NCBI GenBank assembly: GCA_019352125.1 | Contig: JABBNV010000023.1 | Span: forward strand, 1-14,110 | Direction: 5' to 3' | Length of the DNA: 14,110 bases | Origin: Acidobacteriota bacterium | GTDB lineage: Bacteria; Actinomycetota; Actinomycetes; Actinomycetales; Micrococcaceae | Shown: positions 1-6,054 of the stretch, in pieces | How positions within the stretch are numbered: position 1 is the stretch's first letter | Layout of the letters: every line of letters starts with the position of its first letter | Position numbers and translations under genes: made by a program | The notes under the pieces: model-generated | What the model saw: only the letters and a program-made list of their open reading frames with translations | Told to the model about the DNA's origin: nothing | The model's database searches: none

Positions 1-603
1 ATGTTTGGCCAGCCGGTAATCGAGCCCGCTCTTCACCATGGGCCACTCCGCAGCAAGAATGGAAAACACTACTGTGTCTCGGAGCGAACCGTCTGCCATA
101 CGCTTGTGCGCACGAAGGACGCCGTCCTGCTTGGCGCCCAACCGCTCAATAGCGGCCCGGGACTGGGAATTCATCCAGTGCGTCCTAAACTCCACGGCAG
201 CGCACTCGAGTTCCTCAAACGCATACTGCAACAGCAGGCGCTTCGAATCCGGGTTGGTACCACTGCCGTGCACCGAGGCTGCATTCCACGTGTAGCCAAT
301 TTCCAGCCGGGGAACGGCCATGTCCACATTCGCGTAGGCAGTCAGGCCGATGATTCGCTCTGGGGCGCCCGTGCTGGGGTTGTTGAGCCAGGTGGTGAAG
401 TGCAGCGCGGACCCGTTCCGGTGCTCAGTGAGTCTGCGCTCAATTTCCTTGGCCATCTCCTCCGGTTTCGGAACTGAGGTATACCAGAGATCCCACACCT
501 CGCCGTCGTGAGCAGCCGCAACCAAGCCGTCATGGTGCTCAGGAGACAAGGGCATCAGGGTCACATACTTACCGCTCAGCGTCACGAGTTCAAGCGCAGT
601 CAT
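1..603 (-). CDS. GNAT N-acetyltransferase, RimJ/RimL type (3' end outside window)
   Basis: The frame is open for 201 codons from an ATG at 603 to the window edge, so the C-terminus is missing, probably by only a few residues given the family's usual length of about 200. The protein begins MTALELVTLSGKYV, typical of the Acetyltransf_3 (RimJ/RimL) group that transfers acetyl from acetyl-CoA to an amine. The middle holds the acetyl-CoA-binding core (IGYTWN, then a helix after GSGTNPDSKR), and the C-terminal half has the hallmark stretch WMNSQSRAAIERLGAK followed by DGVLRAHKR and RDTVVFSIL. The start ATG overlaps the upstream phosphatase stop by 4 bp (ATGA), so translation is probably coupled and this is the last visible gene of the operon that starts with enoyl-CoA hydratase. 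The family is clear, but the substrate cannot be read from the sequence. Confidence 0.85.
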   Translation of the reverse strand, partial: MTALELVTLSGKYVTLMPLSPEHHDGLVAAAHDGEVWDLWYTSVPKPEEMAKEIERRLTEHRNGSALHFTTWLNNPSTGAPERIIGLTAYANVDMAVPRLEIGYTWNAASVHGSGTNPDSKRLLLQYAFEELECAAVEFRTHWMNSQSRAAIERLGAKQDGVLRAHKRMADGSLRDTVVFSILAAEWPMVKSGLDYRLAKH

Positions 604-1280
604 AGGGCAAGCCTATCTTTCAGAGCCGCCAGATCAGTCTGCGCTAGGCTATGCCGCAGCAAATAACCTTCCACATTCAGCTCTGCAGAAAAGTCAGCGA
701 GTGCTGCCACGCGTTCGGACAGCCACGGCTGCAACTGCTCCTCCGTCATGAACTTCTCATACGGGTGCTTGATTGGGGAGATTTTGTGCCAGGCGTTGAT
801 GCCGCGGACGCTTTCCTCGTACTGTTGCGCGATAGTACTCTGCGTTGCCCCAGCCAACTTCAGCATCATGGTGGCGATGAGCCCACTCCTGTCCCTTCCG
901 GCGGAGCAGTGAATCACCACGGCACCATCAGCGTGGGCCAGCTGGTGAAAAACGCCTGTCACCAACTCTGGGAAGAGCCGCAGGTTGTCCGCATAGGAGC
1001 GCGGATGGTTCAGATAAGGTACGCAGACGGCCCGGAATTCCTCATTGGCTGGGTCCTCCGTGGGGCAGTTCACGATGGAAAACCTCGCAAAGTGCGCAGC
1101 ATCAACTACTGGATCCGTGTCACGCCGCGATTGCTCCTGCGGGTTGCGCAGATCAACCACAGACCTGACGCCGGAGGCCCACACCTGCTGCCAGCCCAGC
1201 TCGGTCAGACGTTCACGACGCCCCATGGCAAACACATCCCCGGCCACATGCCTGGCATTGATGGCGCCATCCCACTCCAT
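600..1280 (-). CDS. Tyrosine/serine protein phosphatase-like protein (CX5R family)
   Basis: The 226-residue protein carries the cysteine phosphatase signature HCSAGRDRSG, with the nucleophilic Cys at about 125 and the phosphate-binding Arg at 131. Upstream are GVRSVVDLRNPQE and a short acidic segment, as in the bacterial Tyr/Ser phosphatases (Y_phosphatase3, MptpB/LipA-like). Such enzymes hydrolyse phosphotyrosine or phosphoinositide-type esters; the actual substrate is unknown. I chose the ATG at 1280, 5 bp after the dehydrogenase stop, because WDGAINARHV matches the usual N-terminus. A TTG at 1301, with an AAGG-like motif about 9 nt before it, would add seven residues and overlap the upstream gene by 16 bp. 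The stop overlaps the acetyltransferase start. There is no signal peptide or membrane segment, so it is cytoplasmic. Its place in an acyl-CoA operon is unexplained. Confidence 0.85.
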   Translation of the reverse strand: MEWDGAINARHVAGDVFAMGRRERLTELGWQQVWASGVRSVVDLRNPQEQSRRDTDPVVDAAHFARFSIVNCPTEDPANEEFRAVCVPYLNHPRSYADNLRLFPELVTGVFHQLAHADGAVVIHCSAGRDRSGLIATMMLKLAGATQSTIAQQYEESVRGINAWHKISPIKHPYEKFMTEEQLQPWLSERVAALADFSAELNVEGYLLRHSLAQTDLAALKDRLAL

Positions 1281-1285
1281 GTCTG

Positions 1286-2143
1286 CTAGCTTACGGGCCA
1301 ATCGTAGAAGCCCTTGCCTGATTTGCGGCCCAGCTCACCGCGCGCCACCATGTCACGCAGCAGTTGCGGCGGGGAGAATCGCTCGCCCAGAGTGGTGGCG
1401 AGGTATTCGGCAATGCCCAGCCGAACGTCAAGCCCCACGATGTCCGTGGTGCGCAGTGGTCCCACCGGGTGCTTGTAGCCCAGCTCCATGGCCGCGTCAA
1501 TGTCCGCTGCTGTTGCCACACCCTCCTCCACCATGCGAATGGCTTCCAGCGCAATCGCCACACCGAGTCGTGAGGAAGCAAAGCCCGGGGCATCCTTGAC
1601 AACGACGGCGGTCTTGCCCAGCGCCTGGATCCAACCTTGCGCCGTGGCGGCAAGTTCCGCTGACGTTCCCGGCGCAAGGACGAGTTCCACCAGAGCAGAT
1701 GCGGGCACTGGGTTGAAGAAATGCAGCCCGCAGAACCGCTCCGGCCGTTCCAGCCCCTGAGCCAAGTCTGTGACGGAAAGGGAGGACGTATTGCTTGCCA
1801 ACCAGGCCTCCGGGCCCAATTGAGCCTCCACATCCGCCAGTGCTTTGGTTTTCAGGGCAAAATGCTCCGGGACGGCCTCGATCACCAGCTGGCAGGGGGC
1901 AAAGTCCGCGTACGACGACGAGACCGTCAGGCGTTGCTCGATCGTCGCCGCAGGTTCGGAGAGGGTACCGCGCTGCTCGCTCTTGGCTAGCGCGTCGAGC
2001 ACGCGCACCTGGGCGGCAGCGGCGTCGTCGTCGTTACGTTCCACGATCACCACGGTGGCCCCGGCCAGCAAGAAGGCATGCGCGATTCCTGCGCCCATGC
2101 GGCCGCCGCCGAGCACACCAACCAGCGGGGGAACACTGCTCAC
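1286..2143 (-). CDS. 3-hydroxyacyl-CoA dehydrogenase (PaaH/FadB2-like)
   Basis: This 285-residue enzyme oxidises a 3-hydroxyacyl-CoA to the 3-ketoacyl-CoA with NAD+. The N-terminus has the Rossmann dinucleotide motif GVLGGGRMGAGIA (residues 9-21) and an acidic residue after the second strand (VIVE). Next come the substrate-side motif ASNTSSL (116-122), the catalytic His141 in GLHFFNPVP and its partner Glu153. The C-terminal domain contains GYKHPVGPL, TDIVGLD and the ending GRKSGKGFYDW. The usual Asn of PGFxxNR is Ser here (PGFASSR, 186-192). The GTG start is preceded by AGAGGA at good spacing and overlaps the hydratase stop by 4 bp (GTGA). It should act directly after the neighbouring enoyl-CoA hydratase. 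The exact chain substrate (3-hydroxybutyryl, 3-hydroxyadipyl or another) is inferred only from context. Confidence 0.93.
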   Translation of the reverse strand: MSSVPPLVGVLGGGRMGAGIAHAFLLAGATVVIVERNDDDAAAAQVRVLDALAKSEQRGTLSEPAATIEQRLTVSSSYADFAPCQLVIEAVPEHFALKTKALADVEAQLGPEAWLASNTSSLSVTDLAQGLERPERFCGLHFFNPVPASALVELVLAPGTSAELAATAQGWIQALGKTAVVVKDAPGFASSRLGVAIALEAIRMVEEGVATAADIDAAMELGYKHPVGPLRTTDIVGLDVRLGIAEYLATTLGERFSPPQLLRDMVARGELGRKSGKGFYDWPVS

Positions 2144-2880
2144 TTTTTCCTCTTTTCCAAGAATGCATCCATCCGGGCAAATTTTTCGTCTGACTCGAAC
2201 AGCACGGCCTGAGCAGCGCTAGCGGCACCCGGTTGTTCGGCCTGCGGAACGTGGAAAACTGCCTTGGTGTACTGCACGGCCAGCGGATCCTGCCGGGCTA
2301 TCCGGTCTGCGAGCGCATGCGCCGCCGCCAACAGCTCCTGAGGTTCGTGCAGTTCCGTCACCAAGTGAAGCGCCAGGGCTTCCTCTGCGTTGAGGATCCT
2401 CCCGGCCAGCAGTACTTCTTTGGCAACAGGCTCCCCCACCAGCTCACGCAGCCGCCAGGATGCGCCCGCCGCCGCCAAAATCCCCAGGCCAGTTTCCGGG
2501 TTGCCAATCTTGATGCGCGGTGTACCGATGCGAAAGTCCGCCGCATAGGCCAGCTCCGCACCACCACCCAATACGTAGCCATCCAGCGCCGCGATCACGG
2601 GCATCTTCAGTGCGGCGATGCGCATAAACAGGCTGATGTTAATCCCAGCCAATGCGTCCTCACGCCCGCGGTTCCGCAATTCTGCGATGTCCGCACCAGC
2701 GGCAAAAACGCCGTCGGCCCCCGCGAGGATCAATATTTTGGGGTTTGACTCCAGGTCCTCGCACACCGCGTGAAGCTCATCCACCATCTGCTGATTGATG
2801 GCATTACGAGCAGCGGGCCGGTTCAGCTGGACCACCACTCGGTCTGCAGACTCGGTAATCAACAGCGTGGACTCGCTCAT
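2140..2880 (-). CDS. Enoyl-CoA hydratase/isomerase family protein (PaaF-like)
   Basis: The 246-residue crotonase-fold protein hydrates trans-2-enoyl-CoA to 3-hydroxyacyl-CoA. It has LNRPAARNAIN (19-29), the oxyanion segment FAAGADIAEL (59-68) and GYVLGGGAELAYAADF (101-116). It keeps both catalytic glutamates of true hydratases: Glu109 in GGGAEL and Glu129 in NPETGLGI. The C-terminal helix ends FLEKRKK. I chose the ATG at 2880, which has GGAGG about 7 nt upstream; an earlier in-frame start at 2973 would add a Cys/Arg-rich, non-family stretch and run into the operator, so it is rejected. It is the first gene of the minus-strand operon and its product is the substrate for the dehydrogenase that follows. 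Paa-type regulation is suggested by the upstream dyad. A specific role in phenylacetate breakdown is a hypothesis, since general beta-oxidation fits the protein equally well. Confidence 0.9.
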   Translation of the reverse strand: MSESTLLITESADRVVVQLNRPAARNAINQQMVDELHAVCEDLESNPKILILAGADGVFAAGADIAELRNRGREDALAGINISLFMRIAALKMPVIAALDGYVLGGGAELAYAADFRIGTPRIKIGNPETGLGILAAAGASWRLRELVGEPVAKEVLLAGRILNAEEALALHLVTELHEPQELLAAAHALADRIARQDPLAVQYTKAVFHVPQAEQPGAASAAQAVLFESDEKFARMDAFLEKRKK

Positions 2881-2972
2881 GCAGTGGCCTCCAGCAGCAC
2901 GGCGGCTCCTGAACCACGCCGAAACACATGGCGGCAAGACGCAACGCTGCGTATTCTCGTTCCATCCGGCCA

Positions 2973-2997
2973 TTTACTGACCGGTCGTTCACTAAAT
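2973..2997 (-). promoter_or_regulatory. TetR-type operator, PaaR-like
   Basis: The plus strand reads TTTACTGA, 8 nt (ccggtcgt), then TCACTAAA; the arms match at 7 of 8 positions. Within it, 2976-2997 agrees at 13 of the 16 defined positions with the PaaR consensus as I recall it from Corynebacterium glutamicum (half-sites ACTNACCG and CGGTNAGT around a CG core). The dyad lies at the expected transcription start, just downstream of the candidate -10 box, a normal place for a repressor to block initiation. No TetR gene is in the window, so the regulator would be encoded elsewhere. Confidence 0.6.
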
Positions 2998-3023
2998 ATT
3001 CCACGGTCAGGGGACTGGGTCAA
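2995..3023 (-). promoter_or_regulatory. Candidate promoter of the enoyl-CoA hydratase operon
   Basis: On the minus strand, TTGACC (3023-3018) is followed after 17 nt by AATATT (3000-2995), with TATTTA as a slightly more distant alternative. Transcription would begin near 2988, inside the dyad at 2973-2996, giving a leader of about 105 nt before the ATG at 2880. GGGTC/GACCC arms (3017-3031, loop 5) could form a small hairpin after the permease stop, but there is no U-tract. Confidence 0.45.
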
Positions 3024-3033
3024 CCGGACCCCC

Positions 3034-4482
3034 TTAGCTGAACAGAGGCGACTTCGGTGAGTTGTTGCGGACCTTGAACCAGCCCAGCCACAGCACCAGT
3101 GCGAAGAACGGAACGGTACATAGCGTCCAGGCTCCCAGCAGGAAGACGCTTCCGTCGGAACCCTTCATGGTGTCAAAACCGATCAGCACAGTAATCACCA
3201 GCAAGGCCACAAGGCCCACCCAGCTGGTCCACGGTGAGCCAGGCATGGGCAGCGAGGAGACCAGCCCTTTCTTCTTTCGCAACATGATCTGCGAGGCAAA
3301 GATTGAACCCCAGGTGAAGATCACGCCAATGGAGGCAGTGTTCAGCGCCAGGTCAAAAGCATGGGAGCCGCCCAACCAGATATTCAGCAAAATACCCACC
3401 AGATACACGACGCCGATGGCCAGGATCGCTGCGTACGGCACATGCCGGGAGGACATGTTGGTGAGCCACTGCGGCGCGTGCCCGTTATTGGCCATGGTGC
3501 GGAAGATGCGGCCAATGGAGTACAAACCAGAGTTACAGGAGCTCAGCGCCGCGGTAATGACCACCATGTTCATGATGGAGCCCACCCAGCCGAGGCCCAT
3601 CTGCCCAAAGACGGTCACAAACGGGCTCTCGCCAGCGTGGTACTGATCGGAGGGCATCAGCATGGCCAGCAGGGTCACGGACCCAACGTAGAACACCACA
3701 ATGCGAATCACGACGGCGCGAATCGCCTTCGGTACCTCACGTTCAGGATTTTCCATCTCGCCGGCAGTGATACCAACCAATTCGATGGCGTTGTAAGCGA
3801 AGATCACGGCGTTCAGCACCAGAATCATCACCATAGCGCCCTTGGGGAACATCCCGCCGCTACCAGCAAACAGGTTCGTCACCGAGGCATGCCCGGGGCC
3901 CACCTGAGCGTTGGTGATCACCATGAAGGCACCCACCACCAGGAACATGAGAATTGCCGCTACTTTGAGGACCGAAGCCCAGAACTCAAACTCGCCGAAG
4001 GCCCGGACCGAGAACAAATTCACAGCAACCAGCAGCACCAGAGCACAGATGGCGCTGAGCTCCACTGGCACTCCGGGGAAGAAGAATTGGAAGTAGAGAC
4101 CGATGGCGATCAGCTCTGCAATGCCCGTCATGGCCCAGTTGATGAAGTACATCCAGCCGGAGAGGTACGCACCCTTGCGGCCAAACAATTCCCCAGCGTA
4201 GGAAACAAACGAACCGGACGTCTGGCGGTACATGATCAACTCGCCCAGTGCGCGCATCAGCAGGTAGGCAATGACACCAGCAATGGCGTAGGAGAAAACA
4301 AGTGCGGGGCCGGTGGAAGCCAATCTGCCACCCGCCCCCATGAACAGTCCGACGCCAATGGCGCCACCCATGGCAATCATCGTCACATGTCTGCGGGACA
4401 GAGTACGTTCGTATCCTTCTGCCGTCAGGTTTGACGGTTTAGCCAGAGAACGATCGGCTTCAGTGGTCACTTCATAGGTCAC
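3034..4482 (-). CDS. ansP: APC-family amino acid permease, L-asparagine permease-like
   Basis: This 482-residue membrane protein has about 12 hydrophobic segments and belongs to the amino acid transporter (AAT) group of the APC superfamily, which imports amino acids with protons. After a hydrophilic N-terminus ending YERTLSRRHV come the unwound-helix motif GGAIGVGLF (39-47) and TGPALVFSYAIAG. Further on are SGSFVSYAGELFGRKGAYLS, GWMYFINWAMTGI and the central GEMENPEREVPKAI. Several stretches (GWMYFINWAMTGI, GSIMNMVVITAALSS, SSRHVPYAAILA, and PGSPWTSWVG near the end) resemble mycobacterial AnsP, hence the symbol. GABA or aromatic amino acid permeases of the same family are the main alternatives. 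The GTG start at 4482 is preceded by AAGGA about 8 nt away. It appears to be transcribed alone from a divergent region shared with the VOC gene. Confidence 0.88.
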   Translation of the reverse strand: MTYEVTTEADRSLAKPSNLTAEGYERTLSRRHVTMIAMGGAIGVGLFMGAGGRLASTGPALVFSYAIAGVIAYLLMRALGELIMYRQTSGSFVSYAGELFGRKGAYLSGWMYFINWAMTGIAELIAIGLYFQFFFPGVPVELSAICALVLLVAVNLFSVRAFGEFEFWASVLKVAAILMFLVVGAFMVITNAQVGPGHASVTNLFAGSGGMFPKGAMVMILVLNAVIFAYNAIELVGITAGEMENPEREVPKAIRAVVIRIVVFYVGSVTLLAMLMPSDQYHAGESPFVTVFGQMGLGWVGSIMNMVVITAALSSCNSGLYSIGRIFRTMANNGHAPQWLTNMSSRHVPYAAILAIGVVYLVGILLNIWLGGSHAFDLALNTASIGVIFTWGSIFASQIMLRKKKGLVSSLPMPGSPWTSWVGLVALLVITVLIGFDTMKGSDGSVFLLGAWTLCTVPFFALVLWLGWFKVRNNSPKSPLFS

Positions 4483-4524
4483 GTGAAAAATCCTTGCGAG
4501 TTGTGTAACTGGTACAAAATGGTC

Positions 4525-4571
4525 GTGAGCCAGGCCGCGCGCGACCGGCTCACAAACACATCAGTTTACTG
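4525..4571 (-). promoter_or_regulatory. Permease promoter candidate with inverted repeat in the leader
   Basis: On the minus strand a TAAACT -10 candidate (4568-4563) lies within CAGTAAACTGAT (4571-4560). Transcription would start near 4556, leaving a leader of about 74 nt to the GTG at 4482. Directly downstream is an exact 7-bp inverted repeat, GTGAGCC (4525-4531) and GGCTCAC (4547-4553), with a 15-nt GC-rich spacer. It could be an operator or a leader hairpin. No good -35 box is visible. Confidence 0.35.
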
Positions 4572-4602
4572 TAGGTGAACCCCGTCACGTTCCTACGGAC
4601 TC

Positions 4603-4637
4603 TGGTCACCGGGAGCCCTGCCGAGTACGTTGAGTCC
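4603..4637 (+). promoter_or_regulatory. Candidate leaderless promoter of the VOC gene
   Basis: TGGTCA (4603-4608) and TACGTT (4626-4631) are separated by 17 nt, and TACGTT is followed by exactly 6 nt before the ATG at 4638. This spacing puts the transcription start at the start codon. No Shine-Dalgarno sequence is present, and this decides the start in favour of 4638 over the in-frame GTG at 4575. Confidence 0.45.
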
Positions 4638-5075
4638 ATGGTGAAAATGCCGCAGGTTGTCATTGATGCACAAGACCCTCATGCTCAGGCCGATTGGTGG
4701 GCAGAAACGATGGACTGGGTAGTCGAGCCCAGCGATGAAGACTTCATCCGTTCCATGATTGAGCAAGGCTTCGCCACAGAAGATCAAACCACCGTCCACC
4801 ATGGCGTGCTGGTGTGGAAGGACGGTCAGGCCATTACGCCGGGCGATCAGTTGACGGACGCTGGCCGGAATCGCATCCTGTTTCAGGCCGCCCCGGAGGC
4901 CAAAACCGTGAAGAACCGTGTGCATTTGGACCTGCGGTTGGAAGGCGCCAACAAGGATGAGGTACGAACGGCTCTCCAGGCGAGGGGTGCCACGTTCCTG
5001 TGGACGGCAAGCCAAGGGCCGCATTCCTGGCACACCATGGCGGACCCGGAGGGTAATGAATTCTGCATCAGTTAG
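4638..5075 (+). CDS. VOC superfamily / glyoxalase-like protein
   Basis: The 145-residue protein matches the vicinal oxygen chelate fold of the Glyoxalase_6 type. VVIDAQDPHAQADWWAETM at 7-25 is the first strand and helix, RVHLDLRLEG opens the second module, and it ends HTMADPEGNEFCIS, the DPEGNEFC motif typical of these proteins. Family members are metal-dependent lyases, dioxygenases or resistance proteins, and most small ones like this have no assigned reaction. The ATG at 4638 is preferred because a -10-like box stands 6 nt before it and the domain begins at once. The GTG at 4575 would add 21 residues without family resemblance and has no ribosome site. The gene ends 25 bp before menB, but menB appears to have its own promoter there, so a functional link to menaquinone is not established. 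Confidence 0.8.
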   Translation: MVKMPQVVIDAQDPHAQADWWAETMDWVVEPSDEDFIRSMIEQGFATEDQTTVHHGVLVWKDGQAITPGDQLTDAGRNRILFQAAPEAKTVKNRVHLDLRLEGANKDEVRTALQARGATFLWTASQGPHSWHTMADPEGNEFCIS

Positions 5076-5085
5076 CGTGGCACGG

Positions 5086-5100
5086 CAGTAAACTGATTTT
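5086..5100 (+). promoter_or_regulatory. Candidate leaderless promoter of menB
   Basis: TAAACT (5089-5094) is followed by 6 nt (gatttt) and then the GTG start at 5101, and there is no Shine-Dalgarno sequence before the GTG. This is the arrangement expected when transcription begins at the start codon. The box sits in CAGTAAACTGAT, the same 12 bp found in reverse orientation at 4560-4571. The -35 region is not recognisable. Confidence 0.5.
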
Positions 5101-6054
5101 GTGAGTACAGCTGAAATCCCTGCCAAGGTGTCGGACGTTTTTGACCCACAACGGTGGCGGGTGGTTACCGGGTTCGAGGACTTCCAGGACATTACCTATC
5201 ATCGTCAGGTGGACCGGGCCGCCACAGGCGAGACCACAGATTTACCCACGGTACGCATCGCCTTCGACCGCCCTGAAGTGCGCAATGCCTTCCGCCCGGG
5301 CACGGTGGATGAACTGTACCGTGCCATGGACCATGCTCGGATGACGCCGGACGTTGCCACCGTACTCCTCACCGGCAATGGCCCCTCTCCCAAGGACGGC
5401 GGTTACGCGTTCTGCTCCGGTGGGGATCAGCGCATCCGTGGCCGCGATGGCTACAGGTATGCTGACGGCCACACCACGGAGACCATTGACCCGGCGCGCG
5501 CTGGCCGCTTGCACATCTTGGAAGTCCAACGCCTGATGCGCACTATGGGCAAAGTGGTCATTGCCGTGGTGAACGGCTGGGCTGCCGGTGGCGGCCACTC
5601 CCTGCACGTAGTCAGCGATCTGACCATCGCGTCTCGTCAGCATGGCAAGTTCAAGCAAACCGACGCCACCGTGGGTTCCTTTGATGCGGGCTACGGCTCA
5701 GCCTTGCTGGCCCGCCAGATCGGCCAGAAAGCCGCCCGCGAGATCTTCTTCCTGGCCCGCGAATACTCCGCGGAGGATATGGTGCGCCTGGGCGCGGTCA
5801 ATGAGGCCGTGGATCATGAAAATCTTGAAGACGTGGCGCTGGAATACGCGGAGGATATTGCCAAACAGTCCCCGCAGGCATTGCGGATGTTGAAGTTCGC
5901 CTTCAACATGGCCGACGACGGCTTGGCTGGCCAACAAGTGTTCGCCGGCGAAGCGACGCGGCTGGCTTATATGACGGATGAAGCGGTGGAAGGTAAGGAA
6001 GCCTTCCTGGAAAAGCGTGACCCGGACTGGTCAAGCTTTCCCTACTATTTCTAA
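5101..6054 (+). CDS. menB: 1,4-dihydroxy-2-naphthoyl-CoA synthase
   Basis: MenB closes the second ring of the naphthoquinone by intramolecular Claisen condensation of o-succinylbenzoyl-CoA. The 317-residue product has the crotonase fold with MenB-specific features: GGYAFCSGGDQRIRGRDGY (100-118), NGWAAGGGHSLHVVSDL (158-174), KQTDATVGSFDAGYGSALLA (185-204) and the C-terminal FLEKRDPDW near SSFPYYF. Asp188 in QTDATVGSFD occupies the position of the catalytic Asp of mycobacterial MenB, marking it as the bicarbonate-independent type II; enterobacterial type I enzymes have Gly there. The N-terminal extension of about 45 residues relative to E. coli is usual in actinobacteria. The GTG start follows a -10 box by 6 nt and is probably leaderless. 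The stop overlaps the menE start (TAATG), so the two are co-translated. It is cytoplasmic. Confidence 0.97.
   Translation: MSTAEIPAKVSDVFDPQRWRVVTGFEDFQDITYHRQVDRAATGETTDLPTVRIAFDRPEVRNAFRPGTVDELYRAMDHARMTPDVATVLLTGNGPSPKDGGYAFCSGGDQRIRGRDGYRYADGHTTETIDPARAGRLHILEVQRLMRTMGKVVIAVVNGWAAGGGHSLHVVSDLTIASRQHGKFKQTDATVGSFDAGYGSALLARQIGQKAAREIFFLAREYSAEDMVRLGAVNEAVDHENLEDVALEYAEDIAKQSPQALRMLKFAFNMADDGLAGQQVFAGEATRLAYMTDEAVEGKEAFLEKRDPDWSSFPYYF

Noticed and set aside
651..1289. A 212-codon plus-strand open frame opposite the phosphatase
   Set aside because: The minus-strand frame carries the complete CX5R signature; the plus frame has no family features or ribosome site.
2881..2973. N-terminal extension of the enoyl-CoA hydratase
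   Set aside because: The added residues do not resemble crotonase family N-termini, and GGAGG before the ATG at 2880 marks the real start. The extension would also begin inside the predicted operator.
3017..3031. Possible terminator after the permease (GGGTC/GACCC hairpin)
   Set aside because: The stem is only 5 bp with no U-tract, and it overlaps the -35 box of the next operon, so I do not list it as a terminator.
3361..4434. A 357-codon open frame on the plus strand opposite the permease gene
   Set aside because: Its product is rich in His, Gln, Gly and Asp without any domain pattern, as expected from the complement of hydrophobic codons, and the permease on the other strand is unmistakable.
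4575..4637. Upstream GTG start for the VOC protein
   Set aside because: There is no ribosome site, the 21 extra residues do not match the family, and the ATG at 4638 has a -10 box at leaderless spacing.
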